From a candidate division FCPU426 bacterium (GTDB taxonomy: Bacteria > Oederibacteriota > JAJYGY01 > DAIDJD01): DNA of 36,088 nt. The notes under the pieces were generated by a model. It saw only the letters and a list, made by a program, of their open reading frames with translations, searched no databases and was not told where the DNA came from. A program made the position numbers and the translations under genes. Positions 1 to 10,320 of the stretch are shown piece after piece; within the stretch, counting starts at the first letter, position 1, and each line of letters begins with the position of its first letter. The DNA lies in the NCBI GenBank assembly GCA_027451505.1, contig DAIDJD010000144.1:1-36088 (forward strand), written 5' to 3'.

Positions 1-627
1 CGCGGGGAGGTCGAGGAAGAACACCAGGGTGATGGGCATGCTCATGACGGTGTAGGCCGCCAGGAAGTCCGGATTGCCCATGGTGCTAAACATGCGTTCG
101 GGGTTGTAGGTGTCGGGGTTCCAGGGCACGAAGTCGATGCCAAAGTTCTGCAGCAGCCCGTAGAAGCCCGCCACCGTGCCGGCCAGGACCACGGTCCCCA
201 GGAGCAGGCGGGCCTGGCGCTCGGTGCGCACGTGCTGGAGGGGCCACCAGAACAGGAACACGTACATCACCCAGGTGGTGATGCCCTCGAAGTCCTCATA
301 GACGCCGTGCACCGAGAGGCGCCAGTTGACCGTGTGGAAGGTGCAGGCCAGGCACACCAGCAGCCAGGCCAGCACGGGCAGGTCGAGGGCGCTGCGCAGC
401 AGCGTCAAGGGCCGCACGAACAGCAGCTTGAAGAGCATGAGGCCCGCGGCCAGGTAGGTGAGCACCCGCACGGCCGTGATCTTGTTGAACTCGAAGACGT
501 CGTAGCCGCGCGTGTAGAAGATCAAGGGGGCGCCCAGCAGCACCCCCATGAGCAGCAGGTCCAGCAGAAGGTCGACGCGGCGCGCGACGGGGCCGCCGGC
601 GGGGAGGTAGGCCGGGCCGTTCGCCAC
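1..627 (-). CDS. O-antigen ligase/Wzy-like membrane protein, N-terminal part (runs off left edge)
   Basis: Open minus-strand frame missed by the ORF track because it leaves the window. GTG start at 625-627, just after the glyA stop: MANGPAYLPAGGPVARRVDLLLDLLLMGVLLGAPLIFYTRGYDVFEFNK...FSTMGNPDFLAAYTVMSMPITLVFFLDLPA. Hydrophobic, with a GNPDFLA motif like the two other O-antigen-ligase-like proteins here. Confidence 0.75.
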   Translation of the reverse strand, partial: MANGPAYLPAGGPVARRVDLLLDLLLMGVLLGAPLIFYTRGYDVFEFNKITAVRVLTYLAAGLMLFKLLFVRPLTLLRSALDLPVLAWLLVCLACTFHTVNWRLSVHGVYEDFEGITTWVMYVFLFWWPLQHVRTERQARLLLGTVVLAGTVAGFYGLLQNFGIDFVPWNPDTYNPERMFSTMGNPDFLAAYTVMSMPITLVFFLDLPA

Positions 628-629
628 GG

Positions 630-1871
<1,242 letters not shown>

Positions 1872-1921
1872 GGAAACGCTTCCCTTTCTTTGGGGGTGGG
1901 TCGAAAGCGGGGGAGGATGCC

Positions 1922-2392
1922 TCAGCCGCAGGAGCCGGGCTCGGGGCGCGCGCCCAGCGAGTCCAAGGCCGTGAGCTTGTCGACGCGGCGCTGGTGCCGG
2001 CCGCCCTCGAAGGGGGTGGCCAGGAAGAGCTGGACCATCTCCTTGGAGATGGTCAGGGCCAGCAGGCGGCTGGGCAGCACCATCACGTGGGCGTCGTTGT
2101 GGGCCCGGCCCATGCGGGCGGTGTAGAGGTCGTGGCACAGGGCCGCGCGCACGCCCGGCACCTTGTTGGCGGCGATGCTCATGCCGATGCCGCTGCCGCA
2201 GATGAGCACGCCGAAGGCCGCGCCGCCGGAGGCCACGCGCTCGCCCAGGGCCCGGGCGAAGTCCGGGTAGTCGCTGGGCTGGCGGTCGTGGGCGCCCAGG
2301 TCGAGCACCTCGTGCCCCTCGGCCCTGAGGAAGGCGGCCATCTCCTGCTTGAAGTCGTACCCGGCGTGGTCGGTGGCGATGGCGAGCTGCAT
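1922..2392 (-). CDS. rpiB: Ribose-5-phosphate isomerase B
   Basis: [18 protein letters not shown]...[43 protein letters not shown]: RpiB/LacAB hallmark sequence. Confidence 0.96.
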   Translation of the reverse strand: MQLAIATDHAGYDFKQEMAAFLRAEGHEVLDLGAHDRQPSDYPDFARALGERVASGGAAFGVLICGSGIGMSIAANKVPGVRAALCHDLYTARMGRAHNDAHVMVLPSRLLALTISKEMVQLFLATPFEGGRHQRRVDKLTALDSLGARPEPGSCG

Positions 2393-2448
2393 GGGGTCCC
2401 CGAGCGAGGTCAGTAGCGGTAGGCCAGCGCCAGGCCCCCGGGGGCCGG

Positions 2449-3114
2449 CTACAGCGCCAGCCCGTGGGCGGCGTCCACGCGCAGGGCCGTCCCCCGGCAG
2501 AAGGCGATGTCCCAAAGCCAGGTGCCCAGGAAGCAGGCCGCCCCCACGCCGATGAGGGCCGCGGGCACTTGGCGGTCGGTGTCCGAGGTGTTGGGGTAGG
2601 CCTCCAGGTATCCGCCGAAGGCGCCCAGGACCACGCCGAAGACCTCGGCCCCGGCCAGGCCCACGAAGGAGCCGTAGTCCCCGCAGTAACGCAACCCCGA
2701 GCCGTGCAGCAGCACGCCGGGCCACAGCGACAACCTGAGGGCCTCCTGCGGATCGCGGGCCTCGATGATGCTGGTCACGGGCGCCGGATCCGGGTCCAGA
2801 TCGCCGCGCATCATGGCCAAGTCGCCGCTGGGCGGGCCGTCCACCGACGCCACCTCGGTCCAAGGGATGTTGAAGAGGGTCCCCTTGGCGTTGGAGACGG
2901 TGAGGAAGTAGCGGTCGTAGTCCACCAGGCGCAGCTGCGCCTCCTGGCCGTCCTTCAGGACGACCTTGTAGAGGGACCCGGCGGTGGGGACCGCGGAAAG
3001 GGCCCCCGCGGGTGCCGGGGCGGGACCGGCCGAGCCCCGACCCGCCAGCGGCAAAGCCAAGGCCGAAGCCAGAATCAGGACCAGCGCGCGCGCGCGCCGT
3101 TGGCTGGGATGCAT
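2449..3114 (-). CDS. Hypothetical exported/membrane protein
   Basis: Signal-peptide-like N-terminus [25 protein letters not shown], then a short beta-rich segment ([45 protein letters not shown]) and hydrophobic stretches. Confidence 0.7.
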   Translation of the reverse strand: MHPSQRRARALVLILASALALPLAGRGSAGPAPAPAGALSAVPTAGSLYKVVLKDGQEAQLRLVDYDRYFLTVSNAKGTLFNIPWTEVASVDGPPSGDLAMMRGDLDPDPAPVTSIIEARDPQEALRLSLWPGVLLHGSGLRYCGDYGSFVGLAGAEVFGVVLGAFGGYLEAYPNTSDTDRQVPAALIGVGAACFLGTWLWDIAFCRGTALRVDAAHGLAL

Positions 3115-3125
3115 GGACGCCTCCT

Positions 3126-4487
3126 TCATGCGGTGGGGGCCGCGCGGGGCGCGACGGCCCGATGGCCGATGTCCCGGCGGTACCGCATCCCCTCGAAACG
3201 GATCCTTTCGCAGGCGTGGTAGGCCCGCTCCAGGGCCGCGGGCAGGTCGGGGCCCCATGCGGTCACGTCGAGCACCCGGCCCCCCTGGGTCACCCAGCCC
3301 CCGTTGAGCCGGGACGTGCCGGCGTGGAAGACCATTTCTCCGTCGCCGGACCCATCGCCGGACCCGCCACCGGACCCATCGCCGAACCCATCGCCGAACC
3401 CATCGCCGAATCCGTCGCCGAATCCGTCGCCCAGCCCCTCGATGGGCGCGTCCTTGGAGGCGGTGAAGGGGTACCCATGGGAGGCCAGGACCACCGTGGC
3501 GCAGGCCCCCGGCTTCCAGGCCAGCGGCGCAACGGAGCCCAGGCGGCCCTCGGCGCAGGCCAGCAGCACGGGCAGCAGGTCGAAGTCCATGCGCGGCACC
3601 ACGGCCTGGGTTTCGGGATCCCCGAAGCGCACGTTGTACTCCACCACCTTGGGGCCGGACGGGGTGAGCATGAGGCCGACATACAGGCAGCCCCTGAAGT
3701 CCAACCCCTCGCGCGCCAGGCCCGCCAGGGTGGGGGAAAGGATCTCCTCCCAGACCCGGTTCATGGTCCCGGCGTCCAGGGCCGGGGCCGGGCTGTAGGC
3801 GCCCATGCCGCCGGTGTTGGGCCCCCGATCTCCCTCCTCGAGGCGTTTGTGGTCCTGGGCCGAGGCCATGGGCCTGAGGACGCGCCCGTCGCAGAAGCAC
3901 AGCAGCGAGGCCTCCTCGCCGGGCAGGAACTCCTCGACCAGCACCGCGGCCCCGGCCTCCCCGAAGGCGCGCGCCTCCAGGCAGCTGAACAGGGCGTCCT
4001 CGACCTCGGAGCGGGTGGCGCAGATCGTCACGCCCTTGCCGGCGGCCAGGCCGTCGGCCTTGACCACGACGGGCAGGCTCAGCGTGGCCGCGAAGGCCAG
4101 GGCCTGGTCCCGGGAGGTGAACGATTCGGCGCGGGCCGTGGCCACCCCGTGGGCGGCCATGAAACGCTTGGCGAAGCCCTTGCTGGACTCCAGGCGGGCC
4201 GCTTCCTTCCCCGGCCCGAAGACCGGGATGGAGGCCGCCCTCAGGGCGTCGGCCAATCCGGCGGCCAAGGGGCCCTCGGGCCCCACCACCACCAGCTCCA
4301 CGGAACGCAGACGGCAGGCCTGGACCACCGCCTGGGCGTCGGAGACGTCCACGGCGACGGGCTCGCCCAGGGACGCCAGGGCCGCCCCGCCCGGAGCCAC
4401 GAACAGCCGCCCCAGCAGCGGGCTTTGCCGGATCTTCCAGGCCAAGGCGTGCTCGCGGCCGCCGGATCCGATGAGGAGGACGTTCAT
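3126..4487 (-). CDS. purD: Phosphoribosylamine-glycine ligase (GARS)
   Basis: MNVLLIGSGGREHALAWKI...VVGPEGPLAAGLADAL...GPNTGGMGAYSPAP...VEYNVRFGDPETQ. C-terminal domain carries a GDGF/GDGS repeat insertion. Confidence 0.97.
   Translation of the reverse strand: MNVLLIGSGGREHALAWKIRQSPLLGRLFVAPGGAALASLGEPVAVDVSDAQAVVQACRLRSVELVVVGPEGPLAAGLADALRAASIPVFGPGKEAARLESSKGFAKRFMAAHGVATARAESFTSRDQALAFAATLSLPVVVKADGLAAGKGVTICATRSEVEDALFSCLEARAFGEAGAAVLVEEFLPGEEASLLCFCDGRVLRPMASAQDHKRLEEGDRGPNTGGMGAYSPAPALDAGTMNRVWEEILSPTLAGLAREGLDFRGCLYVGLMLTPSGPKVVEYNVRFGDPETQAVVPRMDFDLLPVLLACAEGRLGSVAPLAWKPGACATVVLASHGYPFTASKDAPIEGLGDGFGDGFGDGFGDGFGDGSGGGSGDGSGDGEMVFHAGTSRLNGGWVTQGGRVLDVTAWGPDLPAALERAYHACERIRFEGMRYRRDIGHRAVAPRAAPTA
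3336..3431. repeat. 12-bp tandem repeat, 8 units, in frame within purD
   Basis: Minus-strand units GGCGACGGATTC x2, GGCGATGGGTTC x2, GGCGATGGGTCC, GGTGGCGGGTCC, GGCGATGGGTCC, GGCGACGGAGAA, encoding GDGF x4, GDGS, GGGS, GDGS, GDGE. Confidence 0.95.
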
Positions 4488-4496
4488 GGCCGCCCG

Positions 4497-6071
4497 TTAA
4501 TGGAGGAAGTGGCGCATGCCGGTGAACACCATGGCCATGCCGGCCTCGTCGGCCGCGGCCACGGACCGCGCGTCGTTGACCGAACCGCCGGGTTGGATCA
4601 CCGCGGTGACCCCCGCGGCCGCGGCCGCGCGCGGTCCGTCGTCGAAGGGGAAGAAGGCGTCGGAGGCCAGCACCGAGCCCCGCGCCCGCTCCCCGGCCGC
4701 CTGGACCGCCACGGCCACCGCGCCCACGCGGCTGGTCTGTCCCGGCCCCACGCCCACGGTGGCGCCGCCCTTGGCCAGCACGATGGCGTTGCTCTTGACC
4801 CGGGCGGCCACCCGCCAGGCGAAGAGCAGGTCCTCCCATTCGGCTTCGGTGGGCGCGCGCCGGGTGACCACCCGGCAGCGGCCCCGGTCCACGCGCTCCT
4901 CGTCCGGGCTCTGCAGCAGCAGGCCCCCGGCGACCTTCTTCATGGACCAGGCCTCGTACCCGAGCCCCGGGGCCGGACGGGAGGGGGCCGCCGGGGAGGC
5001 GATGCGCATCACCCTCAGGTTCTTCTTGGCGCGCAGCGCCTCCAGGGCCCCGGGCGTGAACTCCGGGGCGACCAGGCACTCCAGGAAGGTCGTGCCGATG
5101 CGCTCCACGAACCCCTCGTCCACGGCGCGGTTGCAGGCGACAATGCCGCTGAAGGCGCTCACCGGGTCGGAATCGAAGGCCTTCTGGTAGGCGGTGGCGG
5201 CGTCCCCGGCCACGGCCGCGCCGCAGGGGTTGGCGTGCTTGACCACGGCCACGGCCGGCTCGGGGAAGCCCCGCACCACGCCCAGGGCCGCGTCCAGGTC
5301 GGCGATGTTGTTGTAGCTGAGTTCCTTGCCCTGGATCTGCTCGGCCCGCGCCAGGGTGTCCCCGCCCGCGCCCGGCTGGGCGTAGAAGGCGGCCTTCTGG
5401 TGGGGGTTCTCGCCGTAGCGCAGGTCCTGGACCTTGTCGAAGGCCAGGTTCAGGCGCCCCGGGAAGGCGCCCGCCTTGCCCAGGCGCGCGGCCAGGTAGG
5501 CGTGCACGCAGCGGTCGAACTCGGCGGTGTGGGCGAAGGCCTCGACCACCAGGGCCTCCAGGGTGGCCTCGGAAAGCGTGAACCCGGAGGCGCGCAGCTC
5601 CTCCAGGACCGGGGCGTAGCCCTCCGGGGAGGTCAGCACGGCCACGCTGCGGAAGTTCTTGGCGCCCGAGCGGATCATGGAGGGACCGCCGATATCGATG
5701 TTCTCCACCGCCCGTTCCAGGGTGCAGGCCGGGTCGGCCACGGCCTTCTGGAAGGGGTAGAGGTTCACCACCACCATGTCGATCGGGGCGATGCCGTGGC
5801 GGGCCACGGTCTCGAGGTGCTCGGGGTTGTCGCGCAGGTGCAGCAGGCCCCCGTGGATGACCGGATGCAGGGTCTTGACCCGGCCGTCGAGCATCTCCGG
5901 GAAGCCGGTGTGTTCGCTGATGTCCTTGACGGCCAGGCCCGCCTCGCGCAGCGCCTTGGCCGTTCCCCCGGTGGAGATGAGCTCCACCCCCCCCTCGGAG
6001 AGGCCGCGGGCGAATTCCGCCAGCCCGGTCTTGTCCGTCACCGAAAGCAATGCCCTTCGCACCTTCACCAA
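4497..6071 (-). CDS. purH: Bifunctional AICAR transformylase / IMP cyclohydrolase
   Basis: VKVRRALLSVTDKTGLAEFARGLSEGGVELISTGGTAKALREAG...; RYGENPHQKAAFY; KHANPCGAAV. Likely TTG start at 6069-6071, after a GGAG Shine-Dalgarno (the ORF track extends to 6143). Confidence 0.96.
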   Translation of the reverse strand: MVKVRRALLSVTDKTGLAEFARGLSEGGVELISTGGTAKALREAGLAVKDISEHTGFPEMLDGRVKTLHPVIHGGLLHLRDNPEHLETVARHGIAPIDMVVVNLYPFQKAVADPACTLERAVENIDIGGPSMIRSGAKNFRSVAVLTSPEGYAPVLEELRASGFTLSEATLEALVVEAFAHTAEFDRCVHAYLAARLGKAGAFPGRLNLAFDKVQDLRYGENPHQKAAFYAQPGAGGDTLARAEQIQGKELSYNNIADLDAALGVVRGFPEPAVAVVKHANPCGAAVAGDAATAYQKAFDSDPVSAFSGIVACNRAVDEGFVERIGTTFLECLVAPEFTPGALEALRAKKNLRVMRIASPAAPSRPAPGLGYEAWSMKKVAGGLLLQSPDEERVDRGRCRVVTRRAPTEAEWEDLLFAWRVAARVKSNAIVLAKGGATVGVGPGQTSRVGAVAVAVQAAGERARGSVLASDAFFPFDDGPRAAAAAGVTAVIQPGGSVNDARSVAAADEAGMAMVFTGMRHFLH

Positions 6072-6091
6072 CGAATACTCCGCATCAAGTT

Positions 6092-6121
6092 GGAAAAATG
6101 TCCCGGACGCCGCGTCCCGGG
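6092..6121 (-). terminator. Intrinsic-terminator-like hairpin between purN and purH
   Basis: Minus strand CCCGGgACGCGGCGTCCGGG followed by ACATTTTTCC. Confidence 0.45.
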
Positions 6122-6143
6122 CCCTTTCCGGGGGGCGGTCCAA

Positions 6144-6162
6144 GGGGCGGAAATGCCGCCCC
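6144..6162 (-). other. Perfect GC-rich hairpin after purN
   Basis: GGGGCGG-N5-CCGCCCC, 7-bp perfect stem just downstream of the purN stop. Confidence 0.5.
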
Positions 6163-6172
6163 CCTTAGGGTA

Positions 6173-6757
6173 TCAGGCTTCGCACACGGCGCGCAAGGCC
6201 CGGGGATAAAGGGCGTGCTCGGCCTCCAGCACCCGGGCGGCCAGGCTGGCGGCGTCGTCCCCGGGCAGCACCGGGACGCGGGCCTGGGCCACCACCGAAC
6301 CCGCGTCGACCTCCTCGGTGACCCAGTGCACCGTGGCCCCGCTTTCGCGCTCCCCGGCCCGCAGCACGGCCTCGTGGACCTTGAGCCCGTGCATGCCCGG
6401 CCCACCGAACTTCGGCAGAAGGGAGGGGTGGATGTTGAGTGTCCGGCCGGCGTAGGCCCGGACGAAGGCCGGGGTGAGGATGCGCGTGTATCCGGCCAGG
6501 CACAGGAGTTCGGCCCCGGCAGCGCGCAGGACGCCGAGGACCTCGGCGTCGAAGGCCTCCCGCGTCGGATAGGCGCGGTGGTCCCGCGCCTCGACGGGCA
6601 CGCCGTAGGCCGCGGCCCGCCCGAGCGCCCCGGCGCCGGGACGGTTGCTGAAGACCAGCACGGCCTGGGCCGGGAACCCGGGCGCGGCCATGGCCTCCAG
6701 CAGGGCCTGGGCGTTGGAGCCCCCCCCGCTGGCCAGGATGGCCACCCGGCGCCTCAC
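6173..6757 (-). CDS. purN: Phosphoribosylglycinamide formyltransferase (folate-dependent)
   Basis: VRRRVAILASGGGSNAQALLEAM...NIHPSLLPKFGGPGMHGLKVHEAVLRAGERESGATVHWVTEEVDAG; GTG start overlaps the upstream TGA by 4 nt. Confidence 0.96.
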   Translation of the reverse strand: MRRRVAILASGGGSNAQALLEAMAAPGFPAQAVLVFSNRPGAGALGRAAAYGVPVEARDHRAYPTREAFDAEVLGVLRAAGAELLCLAGYTRILTPAFVRAYAGRTLNIHPSLLPKFGGPGMHGLKVHEAVLRAGERESGATVHWVTEEVDAGSVVAQARVPVLPGDDAASLAARVLEAEHALYPRALRAVCEA

Positions 6758-7485
6758 GCCGCGGACCCGGAATAGCCGAACTCGCGCCGGAGGAGCACGG
6801 CCCATCCGGCCCCCAGGCAGGCGGCGCAGGAGAGCGCGTTGAAGGCCAGGCTCCATGCGGGGTCGCCCCGCAGCCCGGGCAGGAGCGCGCGCAGGCCCCA
6901 GCCCGCGGCCAGGGCCAGGGGCTCCAGTCCCCGGGAGGTCCCCCAGACCTCGAGCAGGCCCAGGCCGGCCGCGGCCAGGCACAGGGCCCCCAATTCCCCG
7001 AGCCCGGTGGGCAGGGCCGAGAACAGCGCCACCGCCGCGGCCAGGGCCAGGGCCTGGAGCGCCTGGGCCGCGGGCACCAGAAGGCCGCCGGAGGCGTAGA
7101 AGGCGGGGCCCTCCTTGGCCAGGACCACCCCGTGGCAGAAGGCCAGGAAGCCCAGCAGAAGGGTCGCCAGGGCCGCCCACTTGGCCAGCAGGTAGCCGCC
7201 GCGGGGCAGGGGCCGGCACAGGGCCAGGGCCAGGGAACCCGAGGCCGCCTCCCCGCGGATCAGCCCCAGGCCCAGGAGCCAGCCCAAAGGGGGAAGCAGA
7301 AGGTCCCCGGCCCAGGCCAGGCCGGAGGGGCTCAGCGCCGAGGGGGCCCCGTTGATCCACACGTGGGCGGCCCCGCTCAGCGCGCCGTAGGCGCCCAGGG
7401 CCGCGGCCGCGCCCAGGGCCAGGCGCCCGGGGGAGGAGGCGAAGCGGCGCAGGGTGCTGAGGTAGACCTCCCTAAGAGCCTGCAC
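6754..7485 (-). CDS. ABC-2 type transporter permease
   Basis: Polytopic hydrophobic protein VQALREVYLSTLRRFASSPGRLALG..., directly downstream of and overlapping an ABC ATPase gene; GTG start at 7483-7485. Confidence 0.8.
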   Translation of the reverse strand: MQALREVYLSTLRRFASSPGRLALGAAAALGAYGALSGAAHVWINGAPSALSPSGLAWAGDLLLPPLGWLLGLGLIRGEAASGSLALALCRPLPRGGYLLAKWAALATLLLGFLAFCHGVVLAKEGPAFYASGGLLVPAAQALQALALAAAVALFSALPTGLGELGALCLAAAGLGLLEVWGTSRGLEPLALAAGWGLRALLPGLRGDPAWSLAFNALSCAACLGAGWAVLLRREFGYSGSAA

Positions 7486-8386
7486 GGCCGCCCTCCTTGA
7501 AGAAGCGTTCCAGGTCGCCCTGGTGGGGCCCGCTGCGGTGCACCCGGACCCCCGCCGCCACCAGATCCGCGACCAGGGCCGCCGCGGCCTCGGGCCCGGG
7601 CACGGCCACGCGCAGGCTGCCCTCGGCCAGGACGGCACCGGCCAGGTCCAGGCCCGCGAGGACCGTCCGGACCCGCTCGGCGTCCCCGGGCGCGGGCAGC
7701 CAGGCCACGCTCCAGGCCGTCCCCGCCGCGGTCCGCAGGTTCTCGTCCGAGGCCAGGCGCCCGTCCTTGAGGAACAGCACCCGGTGGCACAGGCGCCCGA
7801 GCTGGTCGAGCTGGTGCGAATTCACCAGCACGGCCCCGCCCGCCGCGGCGAAGGCCTCCACGCGTTCGCGGGCCAAAATGGCGCCCTCGGGGTCCATGCC
7901 GCTGGTGGGCTCGTCCAGGAGCAGGCAGCGCGGGGCGCCCACCAGGGCCTGGGCCAGCCCCACGCGCTGCAGCATGCCGCGCGAATACTGCCTCAGGGGG
8001 CGGCCCCAAGCCGCGGGGTCCAGTCCGACCTGCCCCAGCGCGGCGGCCACGTCCGCGCGCCGTTCCCGGGCCGGCCACCCCGCCAAGGCGTGGTGGTGGG
8101 CCACGAAATCCGCGCCCCGCATCCAGGCGTCGAAGCCCAGGCGCTCGGGGAGGTGGCCCACCAGGCGCCGCGCCTCCAGGCTCCCGGCGGGATGCCCGCC
8201 CAACGAGGCGCTCCCCTGGTCGGGCCTGAGCAGCCCCAGAAGGCAGCCCATCAGGGTGGTCTTGCCCGAGCCGTTGGGCCCGATGACGCCCACGATCTCG
8301 CCGGGCTCCACCCTCAAGGATACCCGCTCCAGGGCCGGCTTGGCCGCGCCCCGGTAGGTCTTGCCGAGCCCATCGGCCTCGATCAT
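7472..8386 (-). CDS. ABC transporter ATP-binding protein (ABC-2 class)
   Basis: Walker A GPNGSGKTT; signature QYSRGMLQRVGLAQALVG; Walker B CLLLDEPTSGMDP. Confidence 0.95.
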   Translation of the reverse strand: MIEADGLGKTYRGAAKPALERVSLRVEPGEIVGVIGPNGSGKTTLMGCLLGLLRPDQGSASLGGHPAGSLEARRLVGHLPERLGFDAWMRGADFVAHHHALAGWPARERRADVAAALGQVGLDPAAWGRPLRQYSRGMLQRVGLAQALVGAPRCLLLDEPTSGMDPEGAILARERVEAFAAAGGAVLVNSHQLDQLGRLCHRVLFLKDGRLASDENLRTAAGTAWSVAWLPAPGDAERVRTVLAGLDLAGAVLAEGSLRVAVPGPEAAAALVADLVAAGVRVHRSGPHQGDLERFFKEGGRAGS

Positions 8387-10320
8387 CGCCCCTCCCCGGC
8401 GGCCGCCCGCTTCCCCGCGCCGCCGCTTCCCCGCGCCAGGGCCGCGCGCAGCAGCGCCAAGTTGCGGGCGAAATCAGCGTCCCCGGGCCAGCGGGCCAGG
8501 GCCCCCTCCAGCAGGGCCGCGGCCTGGGCCAGGCGGCCGTGGGCGGCCTCCAGGCTGGCCAGGGCCTCGATGGCGCCCCGGTCCCAGGGATCCAGCTCCA
8601 ACTGGCGGGTGTACTCCGCCACGGCGTCGTCCAGGCGGCCCTGGGCCGCGTCCAGCCGGCCCAGTTGGGCGTGGACCTGCACATAGTCCGGGGCGTAGGC
8701 CCGCAGTCCGTCGAAGGCCTGGCGGGCCTCGGCCAAGTCGTCGGCGCCCCCCAAGTCGAGCAGGTCGCAGCCGAGGAAGTAGCGGGCCTCGCGAAGGTCC
8801 GGATCGAACTGCACCGCGAGGCGGTAGTGGGGCAGGGCGTCGGCGCCGCGGCCGGCCCGGGAAAGGGCCTCGGCCGCGGCCAGTTCCCTGCCGGCTTGCA
8901 GCGCCAGCAGGGCCCCCACGGCGGGCACCGCCGCGGTCACGCACAGGGCCAAGGAAACCAGCGCGCGCGCCGCCGGTTCCGGGTTGAGGGAAAGCGCCGG
9001 GGCGCGCCGGGCCGTCAGGGCAACGGCCAAGCCCAGAAGCAAGAGGAAGGGCAGCAGCGTGGACGCAAGGAACAGGTCCAGCGAGGCCAGGTTGCAGGCC
9101 AGGCAGCCCGAGGCCGAGGCCAGGACGGCCAGGCCCAGCCCCGCCCCCCCGGGGTCGGATGCCCAGCCCCGGCTGTAGGCCCTCAAGGGCCCCAGGATCA
9201 GGGCCAGGACCGCCACGCAGGCGGCCAAGCCCAGGATGCCGGTCTCGACCAGGATCTGCAGAACCCAGTTCTCGGGGGCCACGACCTCGTAGGCGTGGTG
9301 GGCCAGGCCGGCCAGGGAGGCCGTCGGATGGAAGGGCGGATAGGCGGCGGCGAAAGTTCCCGGGCCCCAACCCAGCCAGGGCCGGGCCCGCGCCATCGCC
9401 AGGCTGCCCCGCCAGACGTACTCCCGGAAGGAAACGCTCACGGCCCAGGCGGCCGGGCCTCCGGTGAGCCGCCCCAGGACCCGGGGCGGCAGCAGCAGGG
9501 GCGCGGCCAGGACCGCGGCCAGGGCCGCCATCCCCAGGGCCTTGAGCCCCGCGCGCCGGGCCGCGGCTCCGGCCGGCGAGCGCCACAGCAGATGCCCCGC
9601 CACCGCGGCCTCCGCGCCCAGGCCCACCAGCCCGGCCTTGCCCGCGGCCAGGAGCAGCCCGGCCAGGGACAACGCGGCCGCGATCCAGGCGACCCGGCGC
9701 CAGGCCAGGCCCTTGCCGGCGAAGGCCTGGTGGAGGAGCAGGGGCAGGGCCAGCACGAAGAACCCCGCCGCGAAGTTGGGATTGCCGAAGCAGCCCGGGA
9801 CCCGGCCCGCGAAATCGGCCGGGCCGGGTCCGGGGAAGGGATCCAGCCCGAAGCGTTGGGCCAGCGAGCGCGCCCCGGCCGCCCCCGCGGCCACGACCAG
9901 GGAGCGCAGGAACCAGGTCCGTCCCCGCTCCTCGGCGAAGAGGTCCACCGCGGCCGCGGACAGGGCCAGGCACAGAAGCCAGCCCTGCCAGGCCGGCCGC
10001 GACGCGGGGGCCAACGGCGAGGCCAGGTACGCCGCGGTGACCACGCCCGCCAGGGCCCCCAGGCCGACCAGGACGCGCACCGGGGGAAGGCGCAGCGGCC
10101 GGTCCCACCAAAGCCGCAGGGCCGTCAGCGCGGGCAGGAAACCCAGGGCCACGGCCAGCCAAAGGCCCTTGGGGGCCAGGGGGGTGGCCGAGGCGGGATC
10201 CTGGAGCAGGACCACGGCGCCCAGGCAAAGGGGCAGCAGGCCCAGGCGCACGGCCTCGAGGGTATGCGCGACCGCCGGAATCCAAGCCGGCTCCGATGGG
10301 GACTTTTCCGCGGGGATCAT
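8383..10320 (-). CDS. O-antigen ligase/Wzy-like membrane protein with C-terminal TPR repeats
   Basis: Polytopic; motifs GCFGNPNFAAGFFVLALPLLLHQAF and LGWGPGTFAAAYPPF; C-terminal TPR units (ADALPHYRLAVQFDPDLREARYFLG..., GRLDDAVAEYTRQLELDPWDRGAIEALA). Confidence 0.85.
   Translation of the reverse strand: MIPAEKSPSEPAWIPAVAHTLEAVRLGLLPLCLGAVVLLQDPASATPLAPKGLWLAVALGFLPALTALRLWWDRPLRLPPVRVLVGLGALAGVVTAAYLASPLAPASRPAWQGWLLCLALSAAAVDLFAEERGRTWFLRSLVVAAGAAGARSLAQRFGLDPFPGPGPADFAGRVPGCFGNPNFAAGFFVLALPLLLHQAFAGKGLAWRRVAWIAAALSLAGLLLAAGKAGLVGLGAEAAVAGHLLWRSPAGAAARRAGLKALGMAALAAVLAAPLLLPPRVLGRLTGGPAAWAVSVSFREYVWRGSLAMARARPWLGWGPGTFAAAYPPFHPTASLAGLAHHAYEVVAPENWVLQILVETGILGLAACVAVLALILGPLRAYSRGWASDPGGAGLGLAVLASASGCLACNLASLDLFLASTLLPFLLLLGLAVALTARRAPALSLNPEPAARALVSLALCVTAAVPAVGALLALQAGRELAAAEALSRAGRGADALPHYRLAVQFDPDLREARYFLGCDLLDLGGADDLAEARQAFDGLRAYAPDYVQVHAQLGRLDAAQGRLDDAVAEYTRQLELDPWDRGAIEALASLEAAHGRLAQAAALLEGALARWPGDADFARNLALLRAALARGSGGAGKRAAAGEGR

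Noticed and set aside
3304-3440. CRISPR-like array suggested by the regular short repeats
   Set aside because: 12-bp direct repeats without spacers, in frame within purD; a minisatellite, not CRISPR.
3012-6209. 1065-aa plus-strand ORF antisense to purD/purH
   Set aside because: Shadow ORF typical of high-GC DNA: Gly/Arg/His/Gln-rich translation with no domain, opposite clearly conserved purD and purH.
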